From contig CP087219.1 of assembly GCA_020912385.1 (NCBI GenBank), positions 1,736,001 through 1,800,000 of the forward strand: a stretch of 64,000 nucleotides of DNA. The letters run 5' to 3'. Below the pieces are notes generated by a model, which saw only the letters and a list, made by a program, of their open reading frames with translations, was not told where the DNA came from and did not search any database. The position numbers and the translations under genes are program-made. The DNA comes from Neofusicoccum parvum (lineage: Eukaryota > Ascomycota > Dothideomycetes > Botryosphaeriales > Botryosphaeriaceae). The first letter of the stretch is position 1. Every line of letters begins with the position of its first letter. This document shows, piece after piece, positions 52,701 to 62,617 of the stretch.

Positions 52701-53029
52701 TGTTCCACGTCATCAATCCGCGCGTCGTCAGCTGGCGGTCGCTGGTCCCGGTTATCCAGGCGTTTTACAGGAAGGAGGGGAGGGAGCTGAGGGCCGTGGA
52801 GTTTAAGGAGTGGATGAGGGAGCTTAGGGCCGTGCCGCTGACGAAGGAGGAGGTCGAGGCTAAGCCAGGTGTTAAGCTGATTGATTTCTACGAGGGGTTG
52901 AGCACCGAGGGGGGTTCGTTGCCGCCGATGGAGACGACGCATACGGTCGAGAGCAGTAGGTGTCTGGGGGAGTTGAAGGAGGTGGATGGCGCGCTGTTTG
53001 AGAACTGGTTGAAGCAGTGGCAGTTTTAA
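49713..53029 (+). CDS. NRPS-like adenylation-thiolation-reductase enzyme (A-T-R)
   Basis: Three exons (49713-49975, 50025-50082, 50171-53029) join in phase to 1059 residues. Adenylation domain: VMVLHTSGSTGLPKP near 185-198, the GSTEA core, LWRYKGRRDDVIVFSNGEKF. Thiolation domain: DIFDLGVDSLQVMAL near 595, with the serine that receives phosphopantetheine. Reductase domain: the NADPH motif VILTGSTGSLGNYIL near 690 and YGESKHVASRIL. There is no condensation domain. Such enzymes activate a carboxylic acid as acyl-AMP, load it on the carrier and release it as an aldehyde or alcohol, as in lysine-biosynthetic aminoadipate reductase and aryl acid reductases. The adenylation domain is of the aryl/acyl acid reductase type. 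The gene is long enough to be intact. A secondary-metabolite role is inferred from its neighbours. Confidence 0.93.
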
Positions 53030-54012
53030 TTGCTTTTTTTTTCTTTGGTTAGCTTACAAAAAACTGCACTAGATGGATCAGAGGCGTTTGGGAAAAGTAT
53101 ATAGATGGATGAGATTATGGAATTTTACTGTTTCTTTGAATACTTATCTGCGTTCTGATTTGATGGGTGGCTTGGCCGAGCATGTGATGGGGCAATTTCA
53201 TGTGAAATCGAATCCGTCCTTCCAGACAAAGGTGGAATGCGAGAAACTTTGTCAGAAACGGGATTTCAACCAACAAACAAGATTAATTATCCTCGTGGTT
53301 TCAGTCGCACTAGTGCGCATCCTTCCGTCGTTTTGGTGTATCCTTTTACGCCTTCTCGCGATCCTCCCGTGGATATCCGATGGTAGCCCGCGCACCACCA
53401 CCACCTTGTGACCTCGCACCCAATGGCTTGAGCGTTTGACATTCGTCATATTGTGCGATACTGATCGATATATGCGGGCACTGTCTCGATTTCTGGAATG
53501 CGGCTGATTCGATTAGACGTTCAAAGTTGCGTTTCCCGTCTTCAGTTGATTACTTTTAGCCACGGCGATCCCGTACCAGACGATCGATGCTGTACTTAGT
53601 GTCTTGCACGGACTATATGGGCTCCTCGTATTCCAAACCAGACGATCGAAGTTGTGCTTACGCTGTCTGCAGTAAATTGCAGGGCCAGGATTTTTTCCTG
53701 TTTCAGCTTCCTCGTACCCGGATAACTTACGGCTACGGAGTTAAGGATTCTAGACAAGTCTTTACAACACAGAGAGGTCGGTTTGTCAGCCTGTGAAAAA
53801 AAATTCACTAATTATAAAGATGACGTTCAAGTCATCTCAGCACATAGACAGACGGCAACGTCACGTCCACATCCAGCGAACCATCACGTAATCGAGCATA
53901 GCTATTCTGCTCGCCACATATCGGACATAAAAACTTTTACCATTATCTCGATCATACCCCCATTCGCTCGGTATTCAAATTCTCAACAAATCTTTGATTT
54001 TTAACTTGGCTT
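53030..54012. other. Convergent intergenic region with degenerate repeats
   Basis: Between the NRPS-like stop and the end of the HET pseudogene. It contains the three-copy repeat listed next and an A-rich run at 53797-53804. No gene is seen. Confidence 0.45.
53515..53701. repeat. Three diverged copies of a ~63-bp tandem repeat
   Basis: Copies start at 53515, 53578 and 53640 with AGACG(A/T)TC(G/A)A followed by GTTGCGTTTCCCGTCTTCAG-like sequence. The later parts of each unit have drifted. Many differences are transitions. Confidence 0.5.
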
Positions 54013-55200
54013 TCATATTAGCCTCAAATTCCTCGCTTCCTGCGTGAAGTAGGATAATCCATGCAAACCCAGAGTCCCATATCCGATCCTCCGGAACTCC
54101 GGTTCACCACTCTCATCCCCTTCCCATTCCAAAGCTAGCACTGTTGGATAGCCGTTGCTATCATTGTAAAGCAACAAGCATTCGAACTCTGTCGGACACC
54201 TGTCTTGGCAATCGAAAGTGACAGTCCCCATGGATTTTCCCTTTTCTCCTTCATCTTTCCATATCTTGGGATGATGCTGGCAACTCTTTTATCGCCATCT
54301 CCAGGCATGACGGCAACATTCATAACATTTCCATAGAGTTTCAAGGTGGTATATTCAGCTATTCCGAATCGCTCGGACCGAATAATATTGACGAGAGAGA
54401 CAAGAGGTTGGCTTCTGCAGGGGTGGTGATGGTATATCACATTCCCTTCTAAGGCCGCCCATGACCACGAGGGAGCGCGAAGGACATCAGTTCTGGCACT
54501 TCCCGGCGAGACTGTACCCCAGACAAGTGGTCGAGGAAATTTCATGGAGCCCGGTTGAAACCAATGACCGTGTTCGAAGGAAAGGTCTGTGAGTGGGCGC
54601 AGCCGATCTACCAGTCCGAGCAGCGCCGGGATCCTATCCTTGATGAACGTGAACTCGCAGCCACAATAGGTCTGGATTATCTGAACCCATAGATCGGACG
54701 CCTGGTCCTTCTCGTTGCCTTCCCATGAATTGTGGAGTTGTCGGCTTGACCGAAGATGAGCAATTCTGGCGATAGATGCGGTCAGCCCATCTAAGCCTTC
54801 GCGATTCTGGATGCCCCTTGCTTGTTTATAGCCATCTTGTGCCACGAATTCCTCTTTGCATTCCCAGTAGACCTAGTCTTCGGCGAAGTGGACAGTTCGG
54901 CGAGAGAGTAGACGCTCTTGCAAAACCCATCCCCTTGAGCGCAATTGAGAGATCGATAAGGACGTCGAAAACTTGTCCTTGAATCGGGAGACCGAGTAGC
55001 CGCGATTTTAAGTGATGCCTGTTTAAAGATGGATCCCATATTCTCTGCTTCGCGTTCCTAGTCATTTTAGTCATCCTGAATGATGCATAAAGAGTCGATC
55101 CAAACATATTGCAACCCGAGATGACGTGCAACGAAGATGGCGTCTCTGAAAGTTTAAGGTAGTATCCTATGTTTAATGTATATCTCGTGCTCTTGAGGAG
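54013..55200 (-). pseudogene. HET-domain pseudogene with RIP-type stop codons
   Basis: On the minus strand a HET domain reads TFRDAIFVARHLGLQYVWID then SLCIIQDD, NMGSIFKQASLKIAATR, SRGWVLQERLLSRRTVHFAE, VYWECKEEF and the C-terminal APSWSWAALEGNV, interrupted by stops. These are TAA at 55154-55156 and 55067-55069 (probable former CAA), TAG at 55058-55060 (former TGG) and TAG at 54873-54875 (former CAG). Two frameshifts are also present, one near 54970 together with an apparent internal deletion and one near 54240 in an A/G-rich run before ECLLLYNDSNGYPTVLALEW. Family knowledge fixes the replaced residues. The gene can no longer make a HET protein. Confidence 0.85.
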
Positions 55201-55839
55201 AAAATAGAACGGATCTATGGAAGCGGATCTATGGAAAAGGGGGTATGGCGATCTTCTTTGCAGAAATAGATGCCTAGCGTGATCACTGACCTAAGAATGG
55301 AGCCTTTGAGCTGCTATAGATCTATAGAGGAGAAATACTAGTGAGATTAGACCTCAAATCAAGAGGAAGCGAAGAAATTTCTGTGCAACGACGAGCCCGT
55401 CATGGTCCTTGTTTACCTCGTGGGGTGTCTGGCCACCGACTCTGTGAAAATGCTTCTCGTGCTCCTCGAGTCAATAAACTTGCTAATGATATTTGATTCG
55501 ACCTCGGGATGTCTTTGCAGGGCGAGCAGACTCCCCGAGATGAAGAATCCTTGCACCAGACAGCGCTCAGTAGCGCCAAGCAGTTTCACCCTTAGAGGAG
55601 AACGAAAGACGGCATCTTAATGCATCTCGTGGAGGCTCTACACCGGCAAGTCCATCATTAGCATTTGTCTCCACACTACGATTATCTTCGTATTTTTGGG
55701 TGCACTTGCGAACATTTTCTGTTGAAAGACCCCTTCCCCGATCAGAGTCAGGGGTATATCGACAAACCCCACCTCCCAGGCCGGCGCTCTTCCAACAGGC
55801 GCCCCCGAGACGTGACCCATTAGTTGATGCTTTAATAAA
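55201..55839. other. Intergenic between two pseudogenes
   Basis: It contains a short duplication GGATCTATGGAA near 55211-55235. It may include further decayed 5' sequence of the HET pseudogene or of the iron-enzyme pseudogene, but none can be read. Confidence 0.35.
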
Positions 55840-56697
55840 ATGCCAGTCATGCGAGAAACTTTCCGGAGAGGACCTAGCCGACATAGAAAACGAGATTCTG
55901 GGCAGTGCAGGAGTCTGGAAGGCAGCAGTCATCCAGCTCCTTATCTCGCTCTTTCAGCAGGCCTTCCTGCCCGAGATCCCCGAGATCAAACATGCATTAC
56001 GAGACAATCTCGCTCGAGACCATGGTGGCGTTGAGGGAGCTTGCGGAGATCGGGATCAATCGATCCCTACTACTTCAAGATCCACATCGCCATCGACAAC
56101 GCCGACTCGGGTCACACCGCCATCTCCACACAGGTAGTGCACAAGTGAATTTAGCAGGTCCAAATCTTCAAGGGAGACGGACCAGCCGGACCGACGTGGC
56201 TTCGTATTCAGGCAGGTTATCTCCTCTCCGAGAGTGTAGGTTTGCCGAGCCCCTGTGCGGCAGATCGGAGCGGTAGTGGGTGTAACACCGAGGAGCAGGA
56301 AATCCAGATCCTAAGCGCCATGGTACGCGTCTCACAACACATCCACTGCCCCAGCCGATGGAAGGTTGGGGGTCGGTACTTGGCAAGTTGGTTTTCTCAG
56401 GGGTCGTTCGACTCGGTGCAAGCCCAACAAGAATTCTTACGGGAGCTCGGAAACCTCAACCCGTGGATACGCCGCGGCGAAAGCAGCAGGAGTCTCTTTC
56501 CCAAGGAGTCATTCTGGGGTGGACGCATGCTGGGGGCATTTACTCGGGACGAAGTGGAGGTGATCACGCGGTGGATCGACCCCTCTCAGAAGACTCAAGC
56601 AGGTGTCTACCTGCGCTTTGCCGACCGCATGGACCCATCGGTCAGTAGAGACGGTAATGGAGAAGATCCCATCCGCCTCGCCCTCACACCCTTTTAG
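55840..56697 (+). pseudogene. Iron-containing redox enzyme (heme-oxygenase-like fold) pseudogene
   Basis: Pieces in different frames match the fungal iron-containing redox enzyme family: an N-terminal SLFQQAFLPEIPEI, then MHYETISLETMVALRELAEI, then DPYYFKIHIAIDNADSGHTA, and after a gap WLRIQAGYLLSES, HCPSRWKVGGRYLASWF, WIRRGES, and SFWGGRMLGAFTRDEVEVIT. The IDNAD-GHTA motif and GGRMFG-type block are diagnostic from memory. A four-base insertion near 56061 shifts the frame between the second and third blocks, and an in-frame stop occurs near 56147. The last block, 56242-56697, keeps a clean frame. Members oxidise small molecules and often sit in natural-product clusters. Confidence 0.65.
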
Positions 56698-58154
56698 GAT
56701 GTTTCGCTTCTGTGAGTCCCAGTCGAGAGGGTCCCTTTTAACGCCATGTCCATTGACACTGGTGAGAGTGAGGTGACGGACCGAGAAAAACTCGTCTCGC
56801 TCTTTCACCCTGCCTTGGTTGAGCGCTTCATCTAGGATCACTAATCTCATCGGCTGTGCGGTCGTATACATTCTCCGTGCCCATGACGGGTTCAGAGTGG
56901 AGGCATGGCAGGGATGGACGAAGCCTGAAGGACATCGAGCTGCGGCCTCGTTGAGCTCGGATTGGATTTGGCAGCATCCGAGAGACCGTGGAGATGTACC
57001 CTTCAGACTTCTGCTCAACAACGCTGGCCTTGTCACTCCGCCCCGTTCAGAAAAATGGCTTCTTAGTGGGCGTGGCACTCGTGCTCTTCCAACTGCATTG
57101 CCAGCTGGCACCCCACCCGCTCCTACCGACGTCATTGTGCGAGAAGCTCGCGCATATGACTGGTCGGGACAGTCAGAACCTGTAAGCTTGCGCCCAAGCA
57201 TTGCTGAAGGATTGGTAGAACCATCATCAGCCGTGTCATTGTAACTTTAGCCGCCTTGGTCTGACCATCTCATACGACATGATGGCATTGAGCCTTTCTC
57301 CGTCATTTTGAATGTCCGAGCCCTCTCGGATTCGGGAATTTCGGACTGATCTGCGATGGAAGGGGTCAACGCATGAACGGCTAATAGTTGGTGGCCTTCC
57401 ACTAGACTCAATTGATGAGGACCTTGTTTTTACTTTCAGGATAAACTGGTTGATTCCAGAATTATTTGATGGAAATACGTGTGTTTATTACACTGGCTCG
57501 TGTTATTTGATTCCATATACACGTATTCTCTTGTTCCTTCAAAATGTTTGTCCTGTGACGTATTGGTCGGTATCTTGGTAATCAATGACATACGTACTTT
57601 GCACAACGTGAATCCCATTATCCGATAAATAACTTGCTTGATCTGGTTCAATATAGTGATCATGTTCAACTTGATATCAACAGCTTTTGAAAGCTGCTTG
57701 AGGTTCCAAACGTATGGTAATCCAGAGAAAACGTACGTAAGTCGAGCTCCTGCCTCATTAATATAGTTGCTTATTTCGCTTACGTAGTATACAGTTTGTA
57801 GTGACTCGTCTCGAGGTTACGGAATCGGAGTCGGGATCCACCCGAGATCCACATTGCGTACGCGTGTTCGGCAGAGATAGGTATTCGTAGCGCCTACGCT
57901 CCCTCCACTGACTTCCGGAGTGCACGAGGCTGGCCCGCGCACCTACCCGCAGCATCGTGGAAGTGCCCATCGATCGAGCTCTCCGTATGTCTACTGATGC
58001 CGCTTTCTGACACCCTCGATAGAAAAGAAAACATGGAACCGCGACGAGACAAAAAAGAAAAAGGGGTCGCATGAGCCTCATATCGTTTACTGTTCACAAT
58101 ACTGCTTGTCTGTTCTCCAACATGCCTACTGCTACTTGTGTTGCATCTGCCTTG
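56698..58154. other. Intergenic, 1.5 kb, no intact gene
   Basis: Frames at 56810-57240 show coding-like composition on both strands, but I recognise no family, and they may be further gene debris. 57400-57750 is AT-rich. Nothing else was found. Confidence 0.35.
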
Positions 58155-59083
58155 ACTGGAGACGATCGACCTAGCCGATGTGGAGACCCGAAATGCCAAC
58201 GAGATCGAGAAGCTACTGGAGGATTCCAGCCGCACAGGCGGGATCTCTCTTGATTTCCGCCACACCAACGATTCCGCCGCCAAGGAACTCTCCACAAACA
58301 TGACTAGACTGATGGAAATATCTGACAAGTTCTTTGCTCAGCCCCTAAAAATCAAAATGAAGGACGTCAGGGATGGGCAAGCGCCGGATGCAGACCGAAG
58401 GTATAGTTGTGAATATGATCCCAATAACATGCCCATCGGGCGCTACTCTAGCGTAAATCAGACCCAAAGAAGAAAGGGAATCCAAGGAGACGTTTGAGGT
58501 TTGTTGCTTGGTGTTGTGGACGAACGCATCTGATCTCGTACGACGAGCTCGCAGACGGCAGCATTCACTTTCCGCCCGTGCTCAACATAAAAGCCGTCAG
58601 GCCCGACCGCTTCGTTCATCTCGTATAGCAGGTATGCCGCACCGTGTTGTACTGCCTGAGTGATGCGCTAAAGCTCGAAGAGACGGAGCGGGTCGAACGA
58701 TACCACTGCGTCGGGGAAACAAGTGAACCCGAGCTTTGGCCCAACAACGAGCCGACCCTCGAAACGATGTCCGATTGGTTCGACGGCACGCCCACCAACA
58801 GCGGGGCACCCACGGTGCTGTTCTACGACCAGATTGGGCTGCACGTGCTTGACTGCGAGGCGGAGCATTGGGCGTACGCGGCGGTACCGGAGCCAGGCTG
58901 GGCATTCATGAACTCGCGAACAGGCTTCAGCGCTTATCGCACAGCCGACTCCACTGTCTCCTTCACCGCGTTAGATACCCGCATGGTGGGATTCGCAAGC
59001 GCTGCTATCTTTCTTGCTTTCTTCGCCCGGAACATGCGGTCAAGGACTCGGGGGCGCGCGGGGAGGCGCACGGCCTCAGCTGA
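58155..59083 (+). pseudogene. Fe(II)/2-oxoglutarate oxygenase (isopenicillin-N-synthase-like) pseudogene
   Basis: Blocks in at least three frames follow the order of the family: ETRNANEIEKLLEDSSRTGG, MEISDKFFAQPLKIKMKDV, YDELADGSIHFPP, VCRTVLYCLSDALKLEE, PTVLFYDQIGLHVL, VPEPGWAFMN, and finally LANRLQRLSHSRLHCLLHRV with GIRKRCYLSCFLRPEH. A TAG at 58627-58629 interrupts RFVHLV and QVCRT, best explained as a former CAG. A frameshift lies between GWAFMN and ANRLQRL. The HxD iron motif expected before PTVLFYD reads P-x-N, so the protein would bind no iron there even if read through. The family performs oxidative tailoring in natural-product pathways. Confidence 0.65.
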
Positions 59084-60108
59084 GACGGGGGAAAGCGGTC
59101 GGACACACCCGCGCTGCGCAAGCGAGCCGAACCTTAATCTTCCCACGCTAATCTGCTTGTTGCTCTATTACTACATGGTGACAAAGGATGGGCAATTGCC
59201 CGTGCCGAGATGAATCAGATTGCGGGTGTCACGTTTGACCACCTCCCTAAACAGCAGCAGCTTCAGGGGCAAACAGTGCCCAACTTCTCGCCCTACATTC
59301 TGGCTTCGAAGTCTAAGAAAGGCAAAACGGTTTAAATTGCAGCCTAAGATTCTTACTGTCTTCCAATTTGTCGATTGATAGACTCAAATGCGCCTCACTC
59401 GCGGAGACCCGCTTAGAAAGGCAAGGCCTTGACGTGTACGCAATGAATGTCCGCTATCGACCGAGACGGGCTCTCCGATTCGACATCGCTTCCGTACTTC
59501 TGCCGGTCCCCGCCTGCACGAGGGAGAACCCACTTTGTGCCCGATTCCGCTTCTGCCTCGCATGCAAATCTATCTGCCCGCCACGCCGACTTTCCGGGCA
59601 CCACGAAACGCATATGCACGTCACACAGCACACGCTACTGCTAGACCGAAGTCGAAGTACCGCGCAGCGCGCAAAGCCGCTCAGAAATCCCTCATCCCCT
59701 GCATGATCGTCGTCCGGACGGCCAACCTGCTTCTCGACCGCCGTTTGAAGAGCCGTTGCTGCTGACAAAGCGATGATGCGGCCTATCTAGACGACCGCGC
59801 TGCACACACCTCCGCCAAGGCACCAATTCTAAGGAGGTGGCGAAAGCGCTGTAAATAGCGTCAATGTTGGTGCCAGGACGTCTCATCCCTGCGCTGCAAG
59901 GCACATGCAGATGAAGCCGGCGCCCCGGTATGTCGTGTTGGCGGCTATGGGCAATGCGTAGATGAGATAGGCTACGGCTATGCGTAGAGTGCTAAAGCAA
60001 AGAAGAGTTTTGCTCTTATCTTTGCCGTGGCTTTCGGTGCGATGACGCTAGCCACAGCCAAATGATCCCTGTTGGAATGAAGTAGATAGTCAGCGAGACG
60101 AGACGTGA
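59084..60108. other. Intergenic with a possible coding remnant
   Basis: At about 59200-59334 a plus-strand frame ends in NFSPYILASKSKKGKTV then a stop. It looks like the C-terminus of some protein but I cannot name it. No promoter or intact gene is visible in the rest. Confidence 0.3.
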
Positions 60109-60760
60109 TCAACTAGGTCCTTGATTTGGCTGAGAGGCATAGAACGAACAAGACCCGATTAGGATAGATACAATACGGACTGGAGATATCCACGGGTGCG
60201 TCCAACCCTCCACATCGGCTTGAGTCAGGGTGAAGGTAAAGAGCAGTAGGCCGGCAATACTAAGCGTCCCGCCCAACCAATCAACCCCCTCTTTCTCCGA
60301 CGCCGGCATGCCGGCTGGCCCTGTCGGAGAATGAGGGGGATAATGACCAGTCCGACAGCAGTGACGACTCAGTATGCCAAAGATCCAGAACACCTTTTCC
60401 CAGCTCAGGTCCCAGCCAATAACCCCGCCGAAGAGTGCTCCCATGATGGTACCGAAGCTAGTGGGCGACGCCTTACGTGCTGTATGCATAGTTCTTTGCC
60501 TTTCCGGACTCGAAGGTAACACCGAAAATGCGGAAGACTGAAGAGACGTTGGCAGCGCCTCGAAGAACTTGCCACGTAAGATATCGAAGGCTATCTCGTG
60601 CCTGACAAATGAGACTATGACGGCGCTGACCGTGGCCCATGCAGATCAGATCATGAATACGGCGTGTCGGCCGTAAAGATCGGCGAGGAGGCCCCAGAGG
60701 AGAAAGCAAGCAGACCAGGTAATACGAGGAGATCATCCACTACTAGCGTGAATCTAGAAT
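60109..60760 (-). pseudogene. MFS drug transporter (DHA2-type) pseudogene
   Basis: Minus-strand blocks alternate between frames: SSYYLVCLL, then LLWGLLADLYGRHAVFM (MFS motif A), SAWATVSAVIVSFV, VFRIFGVTFESGKAKNYAYS, GTIMGALFGGVIGWDLSWEKVF and EGVDWLGGTLSIAGLLLFTF. A TGA follows HAVFMI, and at least two frameshifts are needed to read it through. Only the first half of the 14-helix protein is represented. Relatives are aminotriazole-resistance-type exporters, often found in natural-product clusters. It no longer encodes a functional carrier. Confidence 0.65.
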
Positions 60761-61807
60761 GCCCAGATCATGTCCAATGCTAGAAGGGGGATGAATGAGG
60801 ACTGAACGGCTAGAGTGTAAAGTTGAACATCTGCCTCCGCAGCTCCTAAACCAGCAAGAGCTGTGTAGCCTTGCCATATGTTGTGAACGTTTGCAGAGAA
60901 GAGTATTAAGATCAATGGAATTTGGAAAGACCTTCAGTGCGCGGCCTCTTCTCCTGTCTCAGTATCGGTAGCTTCATGGACTAGTATTGACACCAGGGCA
61001 AGGTCCACTCACTCGGCTGGTTTTTGTAAGGGCGCAAGGTGATTCTGAGGTGGCCTCTGATCACTACGCCCCCACTCCCAAAGTGGGAAGATCCATTATA
61101 TCCCCACACACGGTCTCCCGGATGCGTTTCTTTCCGTTCCCTTTGCGAGAGCGGGACTCGAGGTAATGCAAGCCAATCTAGTCATCGCGAAAAGGAACCA
61201 TCAAATGAAGTCTTACCAGACCATTGTCTACTACTGAGACTTCTACACTTTCCTGGTCAATTAACTGAGAAGTACCTGTGCCTGGACGTCCAGGTTGGCC
61301 GGACTGACTATGCCATTTAACCACACCGAATCTAAGGCGGTTGATGTGGCTAATGGTGATTCTATTGTAGACACATCTCTTCCTCCCGAAGATACGCTAC
61401 CGCAATCGACTACATCTGATGAACCCCCTCATTCAAGGTCTTGATGGAGGAAGAATGCCTTCTTCGAAGCCGATTGATATAAAGATCATGTTTCTTGATG
61501 ATTCAAAAACAGCGCAGCGCGGAACGAACGGGCCTGTTTGCCGGGAAATACACCGACGCCGTAAACCGCCAGTCGCTCGTAAAGAATCAGCCGACACGCT
61601 GATCATAGATTTCAGACTCTCACTCGTGTCAGAGGGCAAATTGGTACATTTCATCATGATGCCACATGTCGGTGCCACCACTGTGCGCGACCTGACCCGT
61701 TGCAATGTTTTCCAATTTCCAGATAAACCACCTCGTTGATCAGTGTAGGCTGGAACAACTAAATAGTAGTAAACGCGTTCTCTGAGATTTTGGGAGCGTA
61801 ATTCCCA
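60761..61807. other. Intergenic, about 1 kb
   Basis: The first part (to about 60820) may contain the decayed helix-1 region of the MFS pseudogene. Frames around 61040-61320 and 61419-61739 have no recognisable domain. No gene is supported. Confidence 0.35.
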
Positions 61808-62617
61808 TCACTTCTCATCATTCAATGTCCAATACAAATTTGTCACCGTGTTTGGGGGTCCCCAATCGCTGCTTCTGCAGCAGTCTCCCCCTCCGTGTTC
61901 ATGATACAGGCACCGATTCATGACCCAGGGGTAAATGTAGGCACCCGGGAACCGACAACGGTTCCGGACTTCCGACATTCTGCACAAAACATCCCTCAAG
62001 AACTCCCTCGGTGCAACGAGTATATCGGATCCGCCGTCATCCATGGCGTAAAAATCGGAGTCAGAGACCCAAGCGTAGAAGTCGACGTAGAGACGCCGCA
62101 GCGGGGATCCGTCTGCAGTATTGGACCAAATGTACTCCGCGATATCCGTAGGGTATTCGTTCTGTTGGGTGCAGCGCTCAATAGTCTCATCCAAGACGGC
62201 GTTTTTGAACGCCGTGTCCCCAAACTTGTCTCCAGTCAAGTATGCATCGATGAGGTACCGGAACTCGTCATCGCCGGATGGAGACAAGACTTGGTTCGTA
62301 TAAAGCCATTTGAGGTAGGTTTCGACAGCGTCGAGATCGTATTGTTCTTGATGGAGAGTGACGATACCATCCTGATTGTTCCGGTCTCCTTCAAACGCCG
62401 CTTTGAAGAAGGGAGATGCGGCGCAAATTAGCTCTCTGTGGACGATGAGCGGATTCGGTCGGCTCGAGTGAAGGATATGGACGACTTCTCCTAGAAGCCT
62501 GTTTCTCGTTAGAGCACTCTTTCCCCACTCTGGTGCGATTACGTCTAACATGGACTCGACTCTCTGTAGATGTGGGCTCGAAGAGCTTCTGGAAGGCGAG
62601 ACAACGATGGGCTCCAT
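61808..62617 (-). CDS. BTB/POZ-domain protein
   Basis: A single exon of 269 residues from the ATG at 62617. The BTB fold is recognised from VVHILHSSRPNPLIVHRELI, the core CAASPFFKAAFEG, the DLDAVETYLKWLYTNQ strand-helix and YLTGDKFGDTAFKNAVLDET. The C-terminal part contains aromatic-rich helices (FYAWVSDSDF and YIYPWVMNRC). Small fungal BTB proteins of this type are numerous; they act as protein-interaction modules, sometimes Cullin-3 adaptors, but no function is assigned to most. It is intact amid the pseudogene-rich region. No intron is needed. Confidence 0.85.
   Translation of the reverse strand: MEPIVVSPSRSSSSPHLQRVESMLDVIAPEWGKSALTRNRLLGEVVHILHSSRPNPLIVHRELICAASPFFKAAFEGDRNNQDGIVTLHQEQYDLDAVETYLKWLYTNQVLSPSGDDEFRYLIDAYLTGDKFGDTAFKNAVLDETIERCTQQNEYPTDIAEYIWSNTADGSPLRRLYVDFYAWVSDSDFYAMDDGGSDILVAPREFLRDVLCRMSEVRNRCRFPGAYIYPWVMNRCLYHEHGGGDCCRSSDWGPPNTVTNLYWTLNDEK

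Noticed and set aside
51026..52942. Minus-strand frame of 638 codons
   Set aside because: It lies fully antisense to the NRPS-like gene, whose plus-strand frame shows the family motifs. It is a shadow of biased codon use.
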